Assembly (NCBI GenBank): GCA_930633495.1
Contig: CAKNFJ010000001.1
Location: 1,054,001-1,118,000 of the forward strand
DNA: 64,000 bases
Source: Hyphomicrobiales bacterium
Lineage (GTDB): Bacteria; Pseudomonadota; Alphaproteobacteria; Rhizobiales; Beijerinckiaceae
Reading direction: 5' to 3'
Shown: positions 42,756-51,505 of the stretch, piece by piece
Position numbering within the stretch: the stretch's first letter is position 1
How the letters are laid out: the number at the start of each line of letters is the position of its first letter
The notes under the pieces: generated by a model
What the model saw: only the letters and a program-made list of their open reading frames with translations
Database searches by the model: none
What the model was told of the DNA's origin: nothing
Translations under genes and position numbers: made by a program

Positions 42756-43528
42756 GCGGCGAGGCTCGCCCGGCCGCGGTGCACCGCCTCGCTTTCGGCG
42801 GTAAAGCCGCCGCCGGAGCCATTGATCACGAAAGCCGGCAGCAACGCTGCCGGCTTTCTGCTGTTCAGGACGGCCGTGACGATGACGCGAATCGCCGGCC
42901 GGTCCGCGACGCCATGCACCGGGCGAATCGTCAGCGCGCCGAAGCCTGTGCTGAGCCCGGCAAGCAGATCAGGCAGCGCCTCGGCCCGGTGGATGATCGC
43001 GATGAGTCCGCCCGGCCGCAGCACGCGCCGCGCAGCCCGCAGCCAGGGCCCCAGATCGCCCTCCGCGACATGGGCCGCCTTGCGGTTAGGCGTCGGCGAG
43101 GCGCGCGTCCCGCCCGGCGGATAGAAGGGCGGGTTCATCGCGACCGCGTCGAAAGCCGCCTCTCCCAGGCCGGCCGCCGTCAGTTCCGCCGCGGGCGCGG
43201 TCACATCGGCGGTGATGGTGGTGATGCGACCGGCCAGGCCGTTCAGCTCGGCGTTCCGCCTCGCCAGCGCCGCCAGCTCGGGGTCGCGCTCCAGCAAGGC
43301 GGCACGCAATGTCGGCCGCAGCAGCGCGGCCGAGAGCCCGACCGTGCCGACGCCCGCGCCGATATCGAGCAGCGTTCCGCCGGCGAGCGCCGGCAGCGCC
43401 GCGGCGAGCAGGATGGCATCGGTCCCGGCGCGATGGCCCTTGCGCGGCTGGCGCAGCAGCAGACGGCCATCGAGCAGCTGGTCCTCGACGATCTCGCCCA
43501 GGGCCAAGCTCGCTTCGGCCTCATTCAT
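42746..43528 (-). CDS. TrmN6-like tRNA/rRNA methyltransferase (COG4123)
   Basis: 260 residues. LLDGRLLLRQPRKGHRAGTDAILLAAALP is the TrmN6 opening, TLLDIGAGVGTVGL the SAM loop, and AVAMNPPFYPPGG the NPPF/Y catalytic motif for adenine or guanine N-methylation. The family methylates A37 of tRNA-Val or related positions. The start overlaps the DUF2007 stop by a few bases, so they are coupled. The C-terminal 30 residues run through a strong hairpin terminator and the end of a convergent gene. Confidence 0.88.
   Translation of the reverse strand: MNEAEASLALGEIVEDQLLDGRLLLRQPRKGHRAGTDAILLAAALPALAGGTLLDIGAGVGTVGLSAALLRPTLRAALLERDPELAALARRNAELNGLAGRITTITADVTAPAAELTAAGLGEAAFDAVAMNPPFYPPGGTRASPTPNRKAAHVAEGDLGPWLRAARRVLRPGGLIAIIHRAEALPDLLAGLSTGFGALTIRPVHGVADRPAIRVIVTAVLNSRKPAALLPAFVINGSGGGFTAESEAVHRGRASLAAYQ
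42831..42857 (+). terminator. Intrinsic terminator inside the 3' coding region of the methyltransferase gene
   Basis: AAAGCCGGCAGC-aac-GCTGCCGGCTTT is a perfect 12-bp stem followed by CTG. It is 76 bp after the YYGPRR gene stop and lies within the convergent methyltransferase frame, so it can also act on that strand. Confidence 0.75.
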
Positions 43529-43745
43529 CGCGCAGCTCGGCGCCGTAGCCGGCCTCGACCAGCAGGGCCCGCGCCCGGCGCTTGTCCGCCTCGCGCACGA
43601 GAAGCCGACGCGGAAAGGCGCCGATCATGCCCTCCAGCGCGCTGATGTGCTGGTCTGCGATCAGACAATCGAGCCCGGCCGAGTCCAGCAAGGCCTCGAC
43701 GGCGCCGAGCAGAACGAGGTCGTTGGTGCGCATGAGTTCGTGCAT
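43521..43745 (-). CDS. DUF2007 family protein
   Basis: About 74 residues from MHELMRTNDLVLLGAVEALLDSAGLDCLIADQHISALEGMIGAFPRRLLV. This matches the short DUF2007 domain (a signal-transducing PII-like ferredoxin fold predicted to bind small ligands). The start could also be the ATG four codons later. It overlaps the downstream methyltransferase start by 8 bp and is divergent from the polyprenyl synthase gene. Cellular role unknown. Confidence 0.85.
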   Translation of the reverse strand: MHELMRTNDLVLLGAVEALLDSAGLDCLIADQHISALEGMIGAFPRRLLVREADKRRARALLVEAGYGAELRDE

Positions 43746-43883
43746 CCCTCCATGGAACCCAAGCCGCTCTTTCGTGCAAGCTGCGGCTTCGCGACGGTTT
43801 GCAGGGGCTGGCGTCCCATGCGACGGTTGTGGCATGGCTGCGAGGCGCCGCCCCGGCGCGGTATCTGACCCGGAGTGCGTTCA

Positions 43884-44900
43884 GTGGGTGTCGTCGTATC
43901 CCTCGAGGAACGGGAATCGAATCGGGCGAGCATCGAGCCGCTCGTCGCGCTGACGCGCGGCGACATGGAACGGGTCAACGCGATGATCCTGTCGCGCACC
44001 GGTTCCGAAGTGACGATGATCCCCGAGGTCGCGAACCACCTGATCTCCTCGGGCGGCAAGCGCCTGCGGCCCATGCTCACGCTCGCCATGGCCGAGCTGT
44101 GCGGCTACCAGGGCGAAGGACACGTCAAGCTCGCGGCCTCGGTCGAGTTCATGCACACCGCGACGCTGCTGCACGACGATGTCGTGGACGAGAGCGACAT
44201 GCGCCGCGGCAAGCTCGCCGCCCGCATGCTCTGGGGCAACGAGGCCAGCGTGCTGGTCGGCGACTTCCTGCTCGGGCAGGCTTTCAAGATGATGGTCGAG
44301 GTCGGCTCGCTGCGGGCGCTCGACATTCTGTCCACCGCGGCGGCGGTGATCGCCGAGGGCGAGGTTCTCCAGCTTTCCGTCGCCAAGAACACGGAAACGA
44401 GCGAGGACGAATACCTCGCGGTGATCCGGGGCAAGACGGCTGAGCTCTTCGCTGCGGCCTGCGAGGTCGGGCCGGTGATCGCCAATTCCTCCAAGGCCCA
44501 TGCCGCGGCCTGCCGCAGCTACGGACTCAATCTCGGCATCGCCTTCCAGCTCATCGACGACGCGCTCGACTATGGCGGCGTCGCCGCCAAGCTCGGCAAG
44601 AACACCGGCGACGATTTCCGCGAGGGCAAGATCACCCTGCCCGTCGTGCTCTCCTTCCGTCGCGGCGACGAGACGGAGCGCGCCTTCTGGAAGCGCACGC
44701 TGCAGGACGGCACGATTCGCGACGGCGACCTGGAGGAGGCCCAGGCGATCATGCGCAGACACAAGGCGCTGGACGACACCATCGCCCGTGCCGAACACTA
44801 TGCGCGCATGGCGAAGGATGCCCTCGGCCTGTTCCCCGCCTCCCCGATGAAGCAGGCGCTCGACGACGCCGTCGATTTCTGCGTGGCGCGGGCGCATTGA
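43884..44900 (+). CDS. Polyprenyl (octaprenyl/decaprenyl) diphosphate synthase
   Basis: About 338 residues from GTG 43884, eight bases after GGAG (43872-43875). It has the long-chain trans-prenyltransferase motifs: GGKRLRPMLTLAM, first aspartate-rich motif LLHDDVVDESDMRRG, and second motif FQLIDDALDYGG. It adds isopentenyl units to make the ubiquinone side chain (decaprenyl in most Alphaproteobacteria). The Nudix gene start overlaps its stop, and ispE of the same isoprenoid route is convergent 0.7 kb away. Confidence 0.95.
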   Translation: MGVVVSLEERESNRASIEPLVALTRGDMERVNAMILSRTGSEVTMIPEVANHLISSGGKRLRPMLTLAMAELCGYQGEGHVKLAASVEFMHTATLLHDDVVDESDMRRGKLAARMLWGNEASVLVGDFLLGQAFKMMVEVGSLRALDILSTAAAVIAEGEVLQLSVAKNTETSEDEYLAVIRGKTAELFAAACEVGPVIANSSKAHAAACRSYGLNLGIAFQLIDDALDYGGVAAKLGKNTGDDFREGKITLPVVLSFRRGDETERAFWKRTLQDGTIRDGDLEEAQAIMRRHKALDDTIARAEHYARMAKDALGLFPASPMKQALDDAVDFCVARAH

Positions 44901-45496
44901 GGCCGGAAGCGCCCGCCCCTGCCACGGACGACGACTCCGCTCCCGAGATCGCGACGCTGTCGTCGCGGCTCGTCTACGCGAATCGCTGGATGAAGCTCCG
45001 TGAGGACCGGATCCGCCGGCAGGACGGTTCGGAGGGGATCTACGGCATCGTCGACAAGCCCGATTTCGTCGCCGTCGCGGCCCTGGACGCCGACGACTGC
45101 CTCTATCTGGTCGAGCAATATCGCTATCCGGTCGGCGGACGCTTCTGGGAGCTGCCGCAAGGGTCATGGGAGACAGACCCGCAGGCCGACCCCGAGGCCG
45201 TAGCGCGCGGCGAGCTGCGCGAGGAAACCGGGCTCGAAGCGGAGGAATGGCTCCGCGTCGGCCATCTCTTCGAGTGCTACGGCTATTCGAACCAAGGCTG
45301 CCATATCTTTCTCGCACGCGGGCTGACCGCGACTGCGGCCGCGCCCGAGCCTGAGGAGCAAGGGTTGATCAGCCGACGCTTTCCGATCGGCGAGGTGCTC
45401 GCGATGATCGAACGCGGCGCCATCCGCGACGCGACGACGGTGGCCGCCATCGGCTTGCTGATGCTGAAGGACCTGCTGCCACGGGTCCGGCTTTAG
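44897..45496 (+). CDS. Nudix hydrolase (ADP-ribose pyrophosphatase-like)
   Basis: 199 residues from TTG 44897, which overlaps the synthase stop (TTGA), so translation is coupled. The Nudix box is GSWETDPQADPEAVARGELREETGLEAEEW, with the core REETGL preceded by a lengthened loop; LYLVEQYRYPVGGRFWELPQGSW precedes it. This is the ADPRase/NUDT5 type that hydrolyses ADP-ribose or related nucleotide-sugars. Exact substrate open. Confidence 0.88.
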   Translation: MRPEAPAPATDDDSAPEIATLSSRLVYANRWMKLREDRIRRQDGSEGIYGIVDKPDFVAVAALDADDCLYLVEQYRYPVGGRFWELPQGSWETDPQADPEAVARGELREETGLEAEEWLRVGHLFECYGYSNQGCHIFLARGLTATAAAPEPEEQGLISRRFPIGEVLAMIERGAIRDATTVAAIGLLMLKDLLPRVRL

Positions 45497-45550
45497 ACGC
45501 ATCTCATGCGGGCTCGCCCCGTCATCCCGGCGGATGACGCAAGGCCCGGA

Positions 45551-46426
45551 TCAACGCAGCAGCGTCGGCTTGATCCACCAATCCGGGCGCCGCCTCGCCA
45601 GCTCCCGCGCTGCCTCGGCACTGGCCCGGCAATCCTCGAAAAGCGCGAAGCAGGTCGCTCCCGAGCCGGACATGCGCGCGAGCCGGCAGCCCGGCAGTGC
45701 GCTCAGCCCGTCCAGAACCTCATCGATCACCGGAGCGACACGACGCGCCGGCTCCGCCAGATCGTTGCCCGATGCCACGAGCGTCCCGAGAAGCTCTTCG
45801 GCCGAGATCGGAGCAGGCTCGGCCACCGCGGCTGAGGCCTCCCGCTTCTGCCCGCGCGCCAGTCCCAGCGCGCGAAAGACCGCCGCCGTTTCGACCGCGA
45901 CGCCCGGATTGGCCAGCACGGCGAAGAGCGGCGGCAGGCGCAGCGCCGGCCCGAGCCGCTCGCCGATGCCGGCCATCAGCCGTGCCCGCGAATCGAGACA
46001 GACTGGCACGTCGGCACCGATCCGCGCAGCGGTCTCGCGCAGGACAGGATCGGTCTGGGCTATTCCATTCAGGCGCGCGATCAGGCGCAGGGCCGCAGCC
46101 GCATCGGCCGAGCCTCCCCCGATTCCCGATGCGACAGGCAGGCGCTTGACGAGATGAAAGCGACCCAGGCGCAGGCCCGGCCACACATCCGCGAAGGCGC
46201 GGGCGGCACGCAGGACGAGATTATCGTCAGCAACACCGAGCCCGCCGGCGCGCGGGCCGGCGATCGAAAGGGCAAGCGGCGCCTCGGGCTCCAGCGTCAG
46301 CTCGTCGCCAATGCCAGCGAAGGCAACCAGGCTTTCGAGCTCGTGATAGCCGTCCTCGCGCCGCGCCAGGACCCGCAGATCGAGATTGACCTTGGCGCGG
46401 GCGCGCGTGGTCAGCGGCAGGGACAC
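45551..46426 (-). CDS. ispE: 4-diphosphocytidyl-2-C-methyl-D-erythritol kinase
   Basis: 291 residues: ARAKVNLDLRVLARREDGYHELESLVAF is the IspE opening; the GHMP ATP loop is LPVASGIGGGSADAAAAL near residue 95-112; the C-terminal GHMP motif is LARMSGSGATCFALF. It phosphorylates CDP-methylerythritol in the MEP route to isoprenoids. It follows the TPR gene by 17 bp and is convergent with the Nudix gene across a 54-bp gap that contains a TCATCC-cggc-GGATGA hairpin. Confidence 0.97.
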   Translation of the reverse strand: MSLPLTTRARAKVNLDLRVLARREDGYHELESLVAFAGIGDELTLEPEAPLALSIAGPRAGGLGVADDNLVLRAARAFADVWPGLRLGRFHLVKRLPVASGIGGGSADAAAALRLIARLNGIAQTDPVLRETAARIGADVPVCLDSRARLMAGIGERLGPALRLPPLFAVLANPGVAVETAAVFRALGLARGQKREASAAVAEPAPISAEELLGTLVASGNDLAEPARRVAPVIDEVLDGLSALPGCRLARMSGSGATCFALFEDCRASAEAARELARRRPDWWIKPTLLR

Positions 46427-46443
46427 GGCTGCTCCCGATCAGA

Positions 46444-48210
46444 TCAGCCGCCGTCCTTCTTGGTGTCTTCGGTCGCGTTGGCCGAGGGAGCTTCCAGTCC
46501 GCGCTCGATCTTGCGCTGGATCTTCTCGAGATCCTCGGGCTCGGGCTTGAGGTCGCGGGCGTGATTCCACTGATACTTCGCCTCGAGCTCACGACCCGTG
46601 CGCCAGTAGACATCGCCGAGATGATCGTTGATCACCGGATCCGAGGGGCGCAACTCGGCGGCGCGCTCGATCTCCCGGGCCGCATCCTCGTAGCGGCCGA
46701 GCCGGTAATAGGCCCACCCCAGCGAATCGATGATGTAGCCGTCCCGCGGGCGCAGCTCGACGGCGCGGCGCAGCATGCCCAGCGCCTCGTCGAGCTTCAT
46801 GTGCTTGTCGACAAGCGAGTAGCCGAGATAGTTCAGCACCAGCGCCCGCTCGCGCCCGAGCGGATCGGGCAGCAATTCCAGCGCCTTGCGGAGATCTTCC
46901 TCGGCTTCCGACCAGCGATTGATGCGCTCGCGCGCGATGCCGCGGAAATAGTACAGGTCCCAGTTGGCACGCCCCGGCGAAGCGAGCTTGGCAATCGCCT
47001 TGTCATAGGCTGCCGCCGCCTCGGCGAACTGCTTGCGCGAGCGATAGATGTTGCCCAGCGCCGCGAGCGCGTCGACATCGTCGGGCCGCTCGGCGATGAC
47101 CTTTTCGAGATGCTTCACCGCCTCATCGGGCTTGCCGAGATTCTCCAGCGCGAGACCCGCCTGGATCTCGGCATTGGGACGCAGCGGCGAGGAAACCGGC
47201 ATCTTGTCGTAGACCGCGACGGCATCCTCGGGCTGGCGCGCGCGCTCGAGAATGTCGCCTAACGTCAGAATGGCGAGATCGTGGGACGGGTCGAGATAGA
47301 TCGCCATGCGCAGATAAAGCAGCGCGGCGGCCTCGTCGCCCTGGCGATTGCCGGCGCTGGCGAGCCCGTAGAGCACCTCGGCGGCGCCCTGCTGGGCCGT
47401 CTGGATCTGGCGCTGCGGCGACTCCTTCTTCGCGACGAGCGACATGCCCTCGCGAATGACCGGGTGATTGGGCAGCAGCCGGTCGAAATCGGCATAGGTC
47501 GCCGCGGCCCCGGCATAGTCGCCGCTGCGGGCCTGGAAACGCGCCCAGAGGTCGACCAGCCGCAGGGTGGTCTTCTCGGCATCATAGGCGGACTTCAGCC
47601 GCTTCTCGGCCTCGGCCTTGCGGCCGGCGGCGTCGAGAATCAGGCCGGCGTGGTAATCGCGGAAGAGATTGTAGGAGGGTTCGCCCTTGAGCCGCTCCAG
47701 CGTCTCGATCGCCCGCTTGGGATTGTTCGAGCCGAGATAGGACCAGGCCGAGAGCAGCGTCGCGGTGATGTCGGCCGCACGGCCCCGGCCGCCGCGCTGC
47801 AGGTGATTGCGGGCGGTCTGGTAGCTCTTCTGCTTGATCGAGCGAATGCCGATCACGAGCTGCGCCAGGCCGTTGCTCGGGTCCTGCTGGATCAGCTTGT
47901 CGGCAGCGCGGAAGGCGTCGGGCATCGCGCCGTCGGCCAGGAAGGCGACGAAAGCACGCTCCAGAAGATCGCTATTGCGGGGATCTTCCCGCACGGCCTC
48001 GCGCAGATAGACCGAGGCCGCGCCGAGATCGCGCGAGGCGCCCGCCACGATCGCGGCGAGATAGTTGCCCTCGAGGCTGTCGGCGGGTTCGAGCGAATCG
48101 GACGAGCGGGGCGCAGTCGCACCCTGGGCGGCGGCGGCCACCGGCAAGACCATCAACAGCGACAAGGCAGCAGCCGTACCCGAGGCACGCACCTTCTTCA
48201 AAAATGTCAC
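46444..48210 (-). CDS. Exported TPR-repeat protein
   Basis: 588 residues from GTG 48210 (VTFLKKVRASGTAAALSLLMVLPVAAAAQ), giving a clear signal peptide; the ATG frame to 48318 is longer than needed. At least ten TPR-like repeats follow (residues 60-540), with canonical ones at VDALAALGNIYRSRKQFAEAAAAYDKAI, IIDSLGWAYYRLGRYEDAAREIERAAEL and INDHLGDVYWRTGRELEAKYQWNHA. The C-terminal repeats resemble the PEP-CTERM/YfgC-type periplasmic TPR proteins. It is probably a periplasmic scaffold. It is the first gene of TPR-ispE. Confidence 0.9.
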   Translation of the reverse strand: MTFLKKVRASGTAAALSLLMVLPVAAAAQGATAPRSSDSLEPADSLEGNYLAAIVAGASRDLGAASVYLREAVREDPRNSDLLERAFVAFLADGAMPDAFRAADKLIQQDPSNGLAQLVIGIRSIKQKSYQTARNHLQRGGRGRAADITATLLSAWSYLGSNNPKRAIETLERLKGEPSYNLFRDYHAGLILDAAGRKAEAEKRLKSAYDAEKTTLRLVDLWARFQARSGDYAGAAATYADFDRLLPNHPVIREGMSLVAKKESPQRQIQTAQQGAAEVLYGLASAGNRQGDEAAALLYLRMAIYLDPSHDLAILTLGDILERARQPEDAVAVYDKMPVSSPLRPNAEIQAGLALENLGKPDEAVKHLEKVIAERPDDVDALAALGNIYRSRKQFAEAAAAYDKAIAKLASPGRANWDLYYFRGIARERINRWSEAEEDLRKALELLPDPLGRERALVLNYLGYSLVDKHMKLDEALGMLRRAVELRPRDGYIIDSLGWAYYRLGRYEDAAREIERAAELRPSDPVINDHLGDVYWRTGRELEAKYQWNHARDLKPEPEDLEKIQRKIERGLEAPSANATEDTKKDGG

Positions 48211-48486
48211 GACTGCTCTTCTCCCTCGGTCCGCCGCCCGCTGTCCGGGGCGCTCTGTCGGCGGGCCGTGATCGCTCGCGTAGGCCGCCAAGATGGCGGT
48301 TTCCGGGCAAGCCGGCAAGCCGGCCTCAGCGCGAATGCGGCGGTTTCGTAGCGGCGGCGCAACAGTTGCGAGAAAGCCGCTTTCGTAAGGGGAATCCGCC
48401 CGAAAACATTAGCTCTTCGCCAAGAAAATCGTGTCTACACTTGCCGTGCTTGCAGATCACGCAGCGACAATATTGGGATCCTTCCA

Positions 48487-48597
48487 ATGAAGAAGATTGT
48501 TCTGAGCTTTGCCGCAGTCGCTCTTCTCGCCGGCTTCGCCGCCGGCTGCGCCAAGGACGAGCCGAAGCCGGCCCCGTCGGTGGTGCGCAAGGGCTGA
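48487..48597 (+). CDS. 36-residue lipoprotein-like peptide
   Basis: MKKIVLSFAAVALLAGFAAGC is followed by AKDEPKPAPSVVRKG. The signal peptide ends in a lipobox-like FAAGC with Cys at residue 21, leaving only 15 residues after it. An intrinsic terminator follows 22 bp after the stop, so it is a monocistronic unit. It resembles entericidin-type or short lytic-release lipoproteins in size only. No clear ribosome site is seen, which lowers confidence. Confidence 0.6.
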   Translation: MKKIVLSFAAVALLAGFAAGCAKDEPKPAPSVVRKG

Positions 48598-48618
48598 AAA
48601 CCCTCGCGGAAGACCAAA

Positions 48619-48644
48619 GGGCGCGCCTCGCGGCGCGCCCTTTT
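48619..48644 (+). terminator. Intrinsic terminator
   Basis: GGGCGCGCC-tcgc-GGCGCGCCC (9 bp) followed by TTTTCATT, preceded by AAA. It follows the small lipoprotein gene. Confidence 0.9.
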
Positions 48645-48684
48645 CATTGGTGATGAGTGAACGCCTGTCGCCCGAGGCAAGACG

Positions 48685-50364
48685 TCACATGTTGGCGTAG
48701 CCGGGCCCGCCGCCACCTTCCGGCACCGTCCAGGTGATGTTCTGCGCCGGGTCCTTGATGTCGCAGGTCTTGCAGTGGACACAGTTCTGCGCGTTGATCA
48801 CGAAGCGCGGATTGGTCTTCGCCTCGGCGTTCTCATAGACGACCTCGTAGACGCCGGCCGGGCAGTAGAGCCGCGCCGGCTCGCCATAGAGCGGCAGGTT
48901 CTGCGTGATCGGGACCGACGGGTCGGCCAGCCTCAGATGCGCCGGCTGGTCCTCCTCGTGATTGGTCGAGGAGAGGAAGACCGAGGAGAGCTTGTCGAAG
49001 GAGATCTTGCCGTCCGGCTTCGGATAGGTGATCGGCGTGACCTCGGCGAGCGGCTTCAGCGTGGCGAAATCCGCCTTGCCGTGCTTCAGCGTGCCGAATG
49101 GCGACCAGCCGAAGAGCTGGTTCAGCCACATGTCGATGCCGCCGAGCCCGATGCCGACGAGCGTTCCGAACTTCGACCAGAGCGGCTTGACGTTGCGGAC
49201 GAGCTTCAGGTCCTTGCCGATGGCGCTGTCGCGCCAGCTCGTCTCGATCTCGACGACCTCGTCATGGCTGCGCCCGGCCTGGAGCGCCGGCACGAGCTTC
49301 TCCGCCGCCAGCATGCCCGACAGGATCGCGTTATGGCTGCCCTTGATGCGCGGCACGTTGACGAAGCCGGCCGCGCAGCCGATCAGCGCACCGCCCGGGA
49401 AAGTCAGCTTCGGCACGGACTGCCAGCCACCTTCGGTGATAGCGCGCGAGCCATAGGCGATGCGCTTGGCGCCCTCGAAGGTGTCGCGGATCAGCGGATG
49501 GGTCTTGAAGCGCTGGAACTCGTCGAAGGGCGATAGCGTCGGGTTCTGATAGTTCAGATGCACGACGAAGCCGACGGAGACGAGGTTGTCGTCGAAATGA
49601 TAGAGGAAGGAGCCGCCGCCGGTGGTGTTGTCGAGTGGCCAGCCGAAGGAATGCTGGACCCGGCCCTTGTGGAACTTCTCCGGCTTGACCTGCCAGAGCT
49701 CCTTCAGGCCGATGCCGTATTTCTGGGGCTCGCGGCCCTCATCGAGGGCAAACTTCCTGATAGCGATCTTGGAGAGCGAGCCGCGCGCGCCCTCGCCCAA
49801 CAGCGTGTAGCGGCCGCGCAGCTCCATGCCGCGGGTGAAGCGCTCGGAAACCGTGCCGTCCTTGGCGATGCCCATGTCGCCGGTGGCGATGCCGGCGACC
49901 GAACCGTCCTCGTTGAAGAGCAGCTCGGCGGCGGCGAAGCCCGGATAGATCTCGACGCCGAGCGCCTCGGCACGGGCGGCCAGGAACTTCGCCACCAGCC
50001 CGAGCGAGCCGACGAAGTTGCCGTGGTTGTTCATCAGCGAAGGCATACCGAAATTCGGCAGGCGGATGCCGTTCGGCTGGGTCAGGAAGTAGAAGACGTC
50101 CTCCTTGACCTCGGTGGTCAGCGGACGCTCCGGGTCGTCGCGCCAGTCCGGCACCAGACGATCGAGGCCGATCGGATCGATCACCGCGCCGGAGAGGATA
50201 TGGGCGCCGACCTCGGCTCCCTTCTCGACCACGACGACGGAGACGTTCTCGTCGATCTGCTTCAGCCGGATCGCAGCCGCGAGGCCCGCAGGACCGGCGC
50301 CGACGATGACGACGTCATAGTCCATGCTCTCGCGCGGTTCGCTCTGCGCTTCCTTGAGATCCAT
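48685..50364 (-). CDS. Electron transfer flavoprotein-ubiquinone oxidoreductase
   Basis: 559 residues from ATG 50364 with GGAGGG upstream. It has the FAD loop DVVIVGAGPAGLAAAIRLKQ near the N-terminus; the ETF-QO body with GSHNAILSGMLAAEKLVPAL and the ubiquinone-facing helical region; and a C-terminal 4Fe-4S domain with Cys in RLYCPAGVYE and NAQNCVHCKTCDIKDP. It passes electrons from ETF (fatty acid and amino acid oxidation) to the ubiquinone pool at the inner membrane. Length matches the family. Confidence 0.97.
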   Translation of the reverse strand: MDLKEAQSEPRESMDYDVVIVGAGPAGLAAAIRLKQIDENVSVVVVEKGAEVGAHILSGAVIDPIGLDRLVPDWRDDPERPLTTEVKEDVFYFLTQPNGIRLPNFGMPSLMNNHGNFVGSLGLVAKFLAARAEALGVEIYPGFAAAELLFNEDGSVAGIATGDMGIAKDGTVSERFTRGMELRGRYTLLGEGARGSLSKIAIRKFALDEGREPQKYGIGLKELWQVKPEKFHKGRVQHSFGWPLDNTTGGGSFLYHFDDNLVSVGFVVHLNYQNPTLSPFDEFQRFKTHPLIRDTFEGAKRIAYGSRAITEGGWQSVPKLTFPGGALIGCAAGFVNVPRIKGSHNAILSGMLAAEKLVPALQAGRSHDEVVEIETSWRDSAIGKDLKLVRNVKPLWSKFGTLVGIGLGGIDMWLNQLFGWSPFGTLKHGKADFATLKPLAEVTPITYPKPDGKISFDKLSSVFLSSTNHEEDQPAHLRLADPSVPITQNLPLYGEPARLYCPAGVYEVVYENAEAKTNPRFVINAQNCVHCKTCDIKDPAQNITWTVPEGGGGPGYANM

Positions 50365-50534
50365 CCTGCCCTCCGCCTGCAATCCGCGCCGCGTATTGTT
50401 TATATATGAACTATCCTGCGGGCTCGTTCAATGCCCGGCTTCCGTTCAGTCTGGAACCCCTCTATCCAAGCGCGCGTTCGATTTTGCAACTGCGTTGCTT
50501 CGCGAAGTGGCTATACAGGGTATAGGATCAGCCA

Positions 50535-51362
50535 ATGAGCCTGTCCGATCCACGCGGCCCCGACGCGCCAGACCCTTACGAATTGCTGAGCTGGTACGCC
50601 GAGATGGGCGTGACCGAGGCGCTCGACGAGACACCGCGCAACCATTTCGCCGAGCCCGTGTCTCCGGGCGGAGACCGGGACAGGGCGCAGGCCCGTCCGC
50701 TGCCGGGCCGCCCGACCGCTCCGGCGCGCCCGATCGCAGCCGCCGCCACGGCACCGGACGAAGCGACCGTCAGCGCCCGCACGCTCGCCCGCGAGGCACG
50801 CACGCTCGACGAATTGAAGGACGCGCTCGCCAAATTCGAGGGCTGCGCCCTGAAGGCCACGGCCAAGAACCTCGTCTTCGCGGATGGAAATCCGGAGGGC
50901 CGGGTGATGATGGTCGGCGAGGCACCGGGCGCGGACGAGGACCGGCTCGGCCTGCCCTTCGTCGGCCGCTCCGGCCAGTTGCTCGACCGGATGCTGGGCG
51001 CCATCGGGCTGAGCCGCCAGAACGATGTCTACATCGCCAACCTCCTGCCTTGGCGGCCGCCGGGCAACCGTACGCCGACGCCGCAGGAAGTCGCGATCTG
51101 CCTGCCCTTCATCCAGCGCCAGATCGAGCTTGCCGACCCCGACATCCTGGTCTGCGTCGGCGGTCCCTCGGCGCAGGGCCTGCTCGGCTTCAGCGGCATC
51201 CTGCGCTCGCGCGGGCAATGGGTGGAATACGACACCGGCGCGAGGCGGATCCGGGCGATCGCGACGCTGCACCCGGCCTATCTGCTGCGCCAGCCGCTGC
51301 AGAAGCGCCTCGCCTGGCGCGACCTGCGGGCGCTGAAGGCGGCGCTCGACGGGAAGATTTGA
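50535..51362 (+). CDS. Family 4 (type 4/5-like) uracil-DNA glycosylase
   Basis: 275 residues. The N-terminal 85 residues are variable and Pro/Ala-rich. The catalytic core has CALKATAKNLVFADGNPEGRVMMVGEAPGADEDRLGLPFVGRSGQLLDRML (with GEAPGxxE, residues about 120-160) and the second motif TLHPAYLLRQP. This is the Fe-S UDG class that removes uracil from DNA in base-excision repair. One Cys (FEGC) is seen at the start of the core; other cluster ligands are not obvious. It is divergent from the ETF-QO gene. Confidence 0.92.
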   Translation: MSLSDPRGPDAPDPYELLSWYAEMGVTEALDETPRNHFAEPVSPGGDRDRAQARPLPGRPTAPARPIAAAATAPDEATVSARTLAREARTLDELKDALAKFEGCALKATAKNLVFADGNPEGRVMMVGEAPGADEDRLGLPFVGRSGQLLDRMLGAIGLSRQNDVYIANLLPWRPPGNRTPTPQEVAICLPFIQRQIELADPDILVCVGGPSAQGLLGFSGILRSRGQWVEYDTGARRIRAIATLHPAYLLRQPLQKRLAWRDLRALKAALDGKI

Positions 51363-51505
51363 GCCCAGCTCCGCCGTCGCTTCGCTTCTCGCCACGAGGG
51401 CGGGCCCGTCGCGATCAGCCTGCGTTCAGCCATAGCCTGCAAAGACAACTTGAGTTCCCCGCATCTCTTGGCGAGATTGCGGGGAGTTTCGTCGGAGTGC
51501 CCTCC

